Both the position numbers and the translations under genes were made by a program. From positions 106,780,276 to 106,844,275 of the forward strand of contig NC_092048.1 in the NCBI RefSeq assembly GCF_003086295.3: 64,000 bases of DNA, in the 5' to 3' direction. This stretch comes from Arachis hypogaea. Its lineage: Eukaryota > Streptophyta > Magnoliopsida > Fabales > Fabaceae. Below, one piece after another: positions 58,729 through 64,000 of this stretch (positions are counted from its first letter, which is position 1; every line of letters starts with the position of its first letter). The notes beneath the pieces were generated by a model. That model was not told the origin of the DNA. It ran no database searches and saw only the letters and a program-made list of their open reading frames with translations.

Positions 58729-59637
58729 TCATGGTGGCTTGTGCTTGAACTCATCTTGAAACTTCCACCAATGCTTGGACTTCCAATAAGCTCTATCAAT
58801 ACCAGGTAAATTCCACAAGCTTTGATGGAGTTCTTCACAAGCTTTGAGCTCCCAAAATTGATCCTCATATATTTTCGGATCCCAAATTTTGATTCTACAC
58901 CCGTCTTCAAGTTGACCATCATTATTCCATCCGGGTGGTAAGCAATCCAAATTCTCACTTAGGCATCCGAACAGCTTCCTAGACCCATTCATTCGAGCTC
59001 TACACCAACCCTTGCATTTAGACGTTGAGCTCCCAACCACAACAAACCTAGGATTGTGTTGCCAACCACTAATAATCTCTCTCTTACTCTTAAAGCCACA
59101 AAGAGCTTTAAGCTGACCATCTATCTCAAGTAAACCATATTCAAGTGGAAAAGTAAAGGTCAAGGATAAGAATTTTACCCACTTGAATGTTGTATTGGAT
59201 GGCAATGGCTTTGGGGGAGAGGTCTCCAACAGCTTTGTCAAGGTGATTTTAAGCTCCATTCCCTTGTGCTGTCCCTTGGCAACTTTCACCTCTTTGCGAG
59301 CTTCTTCAGTTTCAACCTCTTCCTCTTGGTAGCTTTCTTCCAATTCAAACTCTTCTTCATTGCTTACCAAGGGCATGAGGGGTTGTGCTTCTTCTTCTTT
59401 AATTTCCATCTCTTGATCAACCTCTTCAAAGTCTTCAACCATGATATGCCTTGGAGGTTGTACACCCTCCTTAACATCAACATCAAACACCTTGGAAGGA
59501 GGCTCTATGACTGGACTTTCCCCTGGAGGTTTCGCATCTCCCAAGTCTTCAACCACTTCCTCTTCTTTGATAATTTCAAATTTCTTCACTTGCTCTAATA
59601 CAAAATCAAACTCCTCCTTGATGTCTCTACTACCTCC
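58729..59637 (-). CDS. Element F second ORF: acidic protein with Trp/Cys-rich C-terminus, unknown family
   Basis: Open from MKKFEIIKEEEVVEDLGDAK (59589), 286 codons, and open upstream to about 59637, where a one-base shift separates it from the first ORF. Residues 1-110 are very acidic with Glu runs. Residues 130-170 are basic and hydrophobic. The C-terminal 120 residues hold Cys and Trp in motifs such as CLPPGWNNDG, WDPKIYEDQFWELKAC, WNLPGIDRAYW and HWWKFQDEFKHKPP. I do not recognise a domain. It stands where pol would be. It is not a host gene, since it lies between the primer site and the post-pol hairpin of F. Function is unknown. Confidence 0.7.
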   Translation of the reverse strand, partial: GGSRDIKEEFDFVLEQVKKFEIIKEEEVVEDLGDAKPPGESPVIEPPSKVFDVDVKEGVQPPRHIMVEDFEEVDQEMEIKEEEAQPLMPLVSNEEEFELEESYQEEEVETEEARKEVKVAKGQHKGMELKITLTKLLETSPPKPLPSNTTFKWVKFLSLTFTFPLEYGLLEIDGQLKALCGFKSKREIISGWQHNPRFVVVGSSTSKCKGWCRARMNGSRKLFGCLSENLDCLPPGWNNDGQLEDGCRIKIWDPKIYEDQFWELKACEELHQSLWNLPGIDRAYWKSKHWWKFQDEFKHKPP

Positions 59638-60551
59638 ACTTTTAGGGCCTCCTCTAACTTCTTATGAAGTATGAATTCGAGAAGACGATCCCTTCTCTTT
59701 TGTTCCATGTCAATAACATAATTGGGATCATCTTGCTCTTGGATTGATGGATGTGGGTGCTCTTCCATGGAGGGTGGTGATGGGATGGAAAGATCATTAT
59801 GTGGTTGAAAAGGAGGTGCACTAGAGCTTGAAGGTTGATTGTTGGGGGTATTCAATTATCCAATCTGCGAGGCGAGAGCTTGTAAAGCAGAGGTAAGACC
59901 GTTTAAGGTAGAGTTAAGTGTGTTCTCCATGGTCTTTTTTCTTTGGTGAATGACACTAAGAGTGTTGTTATCTAATGGAGGTTGGGGTGGATAGGAGGGT
60001 TCATTTGTTGGGAGAAAGGGCTCATAATACGGAGGTGGTTCTTCTTGATAAGGATATGGAGATGGTGTATATTGAGGTGGTGGTTCTAAGTATAGATCAT
60101 AAGGCTCTTGGTATGGTGGGTATGGATTAGGGTCATATGGAGGTGAATGGTGGAAAGGGGCTTGTGAGTATGGTGGTTTAGAGTTATATTGAGGAGGTGG
60201 TTCATAAGTATATAGTTGGACTTGTTGGTAACTACAAGTAGGTCCACCATATTCATCATCTTGGTACGCACCCTGGAATGGCTCTTGACCATAGTAATTT
60301 GGTGGAGGCTGGTTGTCACGAAGAGGTCCACCATAACTATTGTCTTGGTATGCATCATAGAATGGTTGTTGGTTATAGCGCATTAGAGGGGGTTGTTGCC
60401 GAGAGGGTTGATCTAATCCTTGTGGCTCCTCCCATCTTTGATTGTTCAAACTTTGATGCATGTTCTCATTATAACGTCCATTCCCTGCAACATAATTTGA
60501 ACTAAAATAATAGCGAAAGGGGTGAGAATTCATATTATCAAGTAAAAACAA
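59595..60551 (-). pseudogene. Element F first ORF: Tyr/Pro/Gln-rich protein with a gag tail
   Basis: Starts near 60551 (MFLLDNMNSHPFRYYF), about 110 bases after the primer site, where D and H begin gag. About 200 residues are rich in Tyr, Pro, Gln and Asn, with repeats such as AYQDNSYGGP and AYQDDEYGGP and many YPPYQEP-like units. The end, MENTLNSTLNGLTSALQALA, aligns with the gag tails of D and H. The capsid-type core and zinc knuckle are absent. A TAA at 59856-59858 interrupts it; the frame continues to 59595, and a one-base shift would join it to the second ORF. It may be a shortened gag that kept and expanded its low-complexity segment. Confidence 0.72.
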
Positions 60552-60658
60552 AAAATAATAAAAATTAATGAAAATAAACTCCTAAAACTAGAAATACTAA
60601 CAAAGAAACGAAAAAGTAAATATTTACAATAACCAATAATAAGGCACACGTTTACAAT

Positions 60659-60676
60659 TCTCCGGCAACGGCGCCA
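60659..60676 (-). other. Primer binding site of element F (tRNA-Asp)
   Basis: TGGCGCCGTTGCCGGAGA on the element strand, three bases from the LTR end. Confidence 0.88.
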
Positions 60677-60679
60677 TTT

Positions 60680-60860
60680 TGACGAACGGATTTTTGCTAG
60701 TAAAGAATTTCACAATAAACTCTCGTTGCTAGTATAGTTTCTAAACCAACAAAGAATCCTTTCGTACAAAAACTTTGGTTGTCACTCAAGCAAACCCAAT
60801 AAAAATAATAACCGAAGTATTTAAACCTCAGGTCGTCTCTCAAGGAATTGCAGGGAGGTG
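60680..60860 (-). repeat. 5' LTR of element F, first part
   Basis: Element-strand end is ...CGTTCGTCA. The LTR is split by J and resumes at 62785. Confidence 0.85.
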
Positions 60861-62779
60861 TGATGAGGTGAAAAACGATTCCACACATAAACTCACCGGC
60901 AAGTGTACCGGGTCGTATCAAGTAGTAAAACTCACTTAGAGTGAGGTCGATCCCACAGGGATTGATGGATCAAGCAACTTTAGTGAGTGATTAGTCTAGT
61001 CAAGCTAACATTGGTGAATTAAGTGAGAATCGATCAACAGAAAGTAAATCGCAGGAAAATTAAATTGCAGAAAGTAAATTGACTGAAACTTAAAGAACAA
61101 GGAATGTAAATTGCAGTAAATGTAAATCAGCAGAATGTAAATTGGACAAAAGCTTAAAGAGAAAGAAAAGTAAATTGCAGCAAAATGTAAAGGGGGGCTG
61201 GGTGCTGAAAAGTAAAGAAAGCAGTAAATCATGACTTAGAGCAATTGCAGAAAATTTAAACTTGCAGGAAGAGTAAATCAAGCTCAGTGTGAATGGAAAA
61301 GTGAAATTGCAGAAGAACAAAATTGCAGATTTGCAGGAAAAGTAAATTTGGATCTCAACAATTTCAAATGTAAAGTTGCAGAAAGTAAATTTACAGAGAA
61401 GGAAATTGGAGCTGAGGTTTGTAGAAATTGAAATTTTGCATAAACTGAATTTAAGATTGAAAAATAGAAAGTGCAGAAAAATTAAAAGTGTTTCAAAGAG
61501 GACTTTCTATTCTACCCTACTCCTAATGCTCTCTAGCAGAGCCAGCCTTTTTTTTTTTGAATGAAATTGATGCCTTTATATAGGCTTTACAAAATAAAAA
61601 TGAAATTGAAATTTCAATTAAAATGAAATTCCTAATCTAATTGTTTCTTGTGCATTTGAGTGATGTCATTGAGCTCTGCTTGCTTTGAGGCTTCAATGGG
61701 CTTGAATTGGAATTAATTGAGCCAAAGTTGCACTTAGAGTAGGCTCTTTTGGTTTGGTCTTGAATGAATGGATCAGGGGTGGCTTGGTGGAGCTCTAGTG
61801 GAGCGCTCAGTTTGCTTGAATGAACCTACGTTCATTTTGCCAAGCATGCTTCTTTCACGTGCTTCCCTGGTGCAACATTTCTTCTAGCGTTACATTAGTG
61901 AACATAGCATTCACTCACTCAACGCTCTCTCTTGGTTTCTTTGGTGCGCGCCCTTCCTTGGCTAAGTCATGAAAATGCTCAATTCATTGACCGTAGCGTT
62001 CACTTTAATGAACGCTTGATGCCATATGCTAGAACTTATGAATACTGATGGGACAATGAGCGCTTGCTTGGTGGAACTCCCGCAAAAGCTCATTAAAGGG
62101 AACGTGGTGCTCATTTTAATGAACACTAGGCTTCCAATTGGGCATTACTAAAGAAATTCCATGCATGCTTTCATTGGTTTAATTAATAATGCTGTATTCA
62201 TTGCATTCATTCTCACTTAGCATCAATGATTAAATGCTTCATGCATGCATGCTTTCATTGGCCGTGGCATTCATTCATTTAATGAATAAGCCAATGATAC
62301 TAGTATGAATAAGCCAATGTAGTGTTCATTCATTTGATGAATACATGAACAAGCCAATGATGGCATTAATAATACTAGTATGAATAAGCCAATGTAGTGT
62401 TCATTCATATCATTCATTCTTAATTGGCATTATTAATTAAATGCATGCATGCTTTAATTCATGATAATGCATGTATAAGGCATCAATGCAGATACATCAT
62501 GCTACGGTTTCATGGTCATGGGCCATACTTTTAAAAGCGTGGCCTAAGGTTCCAAAGCGTGCTCAATCTTCGAAGCGTGCCCAAAATTCCTCTTTTCTTC
62601 TTTTTAGCTTATTTTGTGCTTTTTTTGCTTCATTTTCTTCTTATTTCCTACAAAGTTTATAAAATCAAAAGATCAAAGAAATATACTATTTAAGCACAAA
62701 AAATACAATATTTAAGCACTAATCATCAATTTCTTGCATGAAAAAGCATAGAAAAACATGACATGATGACATGTCATCA
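60861..62779 (-). mobile_element. Solo LTR J, 1.9 kb
   Basis: Starts TGATGAGGTG and ends TGTCATCA, with matching terminal bases. AGGTG lies directly outside both ends (60856-60860 and 62780-62784), so it inserted once and lost its interior by LTR recombination. Orientation is judged minus, because the segment with CTCACT-TAG-AGTGAG (60931-60945) matches the end region of minus-strand LTRs A and B. Inside are degenerate AGTAAATTGCAG repeats (61030-61400) and ATTCATT/AATGAAT inverted words (61880-62460). No credible ORF. Confidence 0.9.
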
Positions 62780-63494
62780 AGGTGTATTTATTATTGGTTA
62801 TGAGATAATATATTTTTGGGTTTTTGAAATAAGGAACAAGGAAAGTAAATTGCAAGAAATTAAATTAATAACTAATAAAGCTCTTAGCAAGGTATGAGAA
62901 ATGGACGTCCTATCCTATTTATCCTTATCAATTGTGATGAGAATTGTTCATTGCTCCCACTTAGTTAACCCTTACTAAATAAAGGAACGTCAAGTGGACT
63001 GATCAACCTGATTCCTCAAGTCCTAGTCAACTCCTAAGGAAAGACTAGCTTTAGAGGGATCCAAACCAACCAGCAAATTCCAATTATCAATCAACAAGGA
63101 GTTTGATAACTCAAGTATCACCAGTTAATCAATTCAAGCTAAGAATGTAAAAAGCTAGATTAAAATCATAACTATGAAATACCTCAAATTGCATTAAATA
63201 AAGAAATCAAATCTACCATGGAGTTCATAAACCAAATTGTCAACATAAAGTAATCAACAAGGAAAATAAACAAACTAGAAAGCTAGAACAAATAAAAGTA
63301 GAAGAGAAATTAAATTAAAGGAACATTGAACCTGGAATTGAGAAGAAGTAATCTTAAAACTAAGAGAAATCCTAAATCCTAAAACCTAGAGAGAGGAGAG
63401 AGCCTTTCTCTCTAGAAAACTACATCTAAAACCTAAAATTATGTGAATGAAAGTTGTCTGAATGATTGAATGGATTCCCCCACTCCGTAGGCTC
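62780..63494 (-). mobile_element. Element F, part 3: 5' LTR continued
   Basis: Begins with the second AGGTG copy. It resembles the D LTR around 24750-25260 (for example the TTAACCCTTACTAAATAAAGG region). Cut at 63494 by K; the preceding GGCTC is the candidate target duplication of K. Confidence 0.83.
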
Positions 63495-64000
63495 TGATGA
63501 GCGGATAAATTATACGCTTTTTGGCATTGTTTTTAGGTAGTTTTTAGTATAATTTAGTTACTTTTTACTATGTTTTTATTAGTTTTTATGCAAAATTCAC
63601 ATTTCTAGACTTTACTATGAGTTTGTGTGTTTTTTTGTAATTTCATGTATTTTCTGGTTGAAATTGAGGGACCTGAGCAAAAATCTAATTCAGAGGCTGA
63701 AAAAGGACTGCAGATTCTGTTGGATTCTGACCTCCCTGCACTCGAAATAGATTTTCTGGAGCTACAAAAACCTAATTGGCGCGCTCTCAATTGCGTTGGA
63801 AAGTAGACATTCAGGGCTTTCCATCAATATATAATAGTCTATACTTTTCCCGAGTCTTGAGGACACAAACTGGCATTCAAACGCCAACTTCCTGCCCTAT
63901 TCTGAAGTTAAACGCCAGAAACAGGTTACTAACCAGAGTTAAACGCCACAAACAGGCTGCAACCTGGCATTTAACTCCAAGAAGCGTCTTTATACTTGAA
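63495..64000 (+). mobile_element. Element K: start of an LTR, continues beyond the window
   Basis: Begins TGATGAGCGGATAAATTATA, the LTR start of the A/B/E family in plus orientation. Degenerate AACGCCAG palindromes lie at 63868-63985. Internal region and far end are outside the window. Confidence 0.88.

Larger units (their letters stand above)
56470..60860 (-). mobile_element. Element F, part 2: non-autonomous internal region and start of the 5' LTR
   Basis: On the element strand: primer site, two unusual ORFs (60551-58729), the post-pol-type hairpin, a palindrome array, a polypyrimidine spacer, a remnant of the envelope-position ORF and 3' DNA. There is no protease, RT, RNase H or integrase and no gag capsid core. 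F therefore relies on enzymes of relatives such as D or H. It ends at AGGTG (60856-60860), the target duplication of solo LTR J. Confidence 0.88.

Noticed and set aside
58729..59589. A possible host gene without introns
   Set aside because: It lies between the primer site and post-pol hairpin of element F, on the element strand and directly after a gag-tail ORF, so it belongs to the element.

Overview
This window is plant nuclear DNA made almost entirely of nested long terminal repeat (LTR) retrotransposons. I found no host gene, rRNA gene or tRNA gene. The elements are Ty3/gypsy type of the Athila-like (envelope-position ORF) lineage: gag, protease, RT, RNase H, integrase, then a separate ORF of the 'putative plant transposon protein' type, with primer binding sites complementary to the 3' end of plant tRNA-Asp. 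The AACGCCAG-rich repeats resemble, from memory, peanut (Arachis) elements such as FIDEL. That species and family assignment is an inference I could not check.

Layout. I name the elements A to K. C (minus strand, 18902-23174) is an old element. A (minus; 1-4395 and 16537-18901) is inserted in C, and B (minus; 4396-16536, complete, target site duplication ATATG) is inserted in the leader of A. E (plus; 23175-24404 and 37161-42623) interrupts the gag of C. It is a gag-only element, and D (minus; 24405-37160, complete, TSD GAGAT) sits in its 5' LTR. A small TRIM element with three LTRs (38451-39176, TSD TTCAT) sits in its leader. E ends abruptly at about 42623 against F (minus; 42624-43682, 56470-60860, 62780-63494). 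F is a non-autonomous element with unusual ORFs and no pol. F is interrupted by H (plus; 43683-56469, complete, TSD ATCAC), by a solo LTR J (60861-62779, TSD AGGTG) and by the start of K (plus; 63495 to the window end).

Two LTR families are present. A, B, C, E and K carry LTRs beginning TGATGAGCGG (seen for A, B, E, K) and a 17-bp palindrome (CTGGCGTT-N-AACGCCAG) in arrays. D, F and H carry 12-bp palindromes ACGCG-NN-CGCGT, typically in pairs 17 bp apart. Both families place these arrays in the LTR and in the pol-to-env spacer. Both also share hairpins after pol, next to the polypurine tract and in the LTR end region. Stem sequences differ between families while pairing and loops are kept, which suggests conserved cis-acting RNA or DNA structures.

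No element is coding-competent. In H, one gag-pol reading frame runs from 45294 to 50793, broken by seven stops that are each one transition from a Gln or Trp codon, plus one frameshift. A shows the same pattern. This fits cytosine deamination in methylated, silenced elements. The envelope-position ORF of B is intact although its gag-pol is not.
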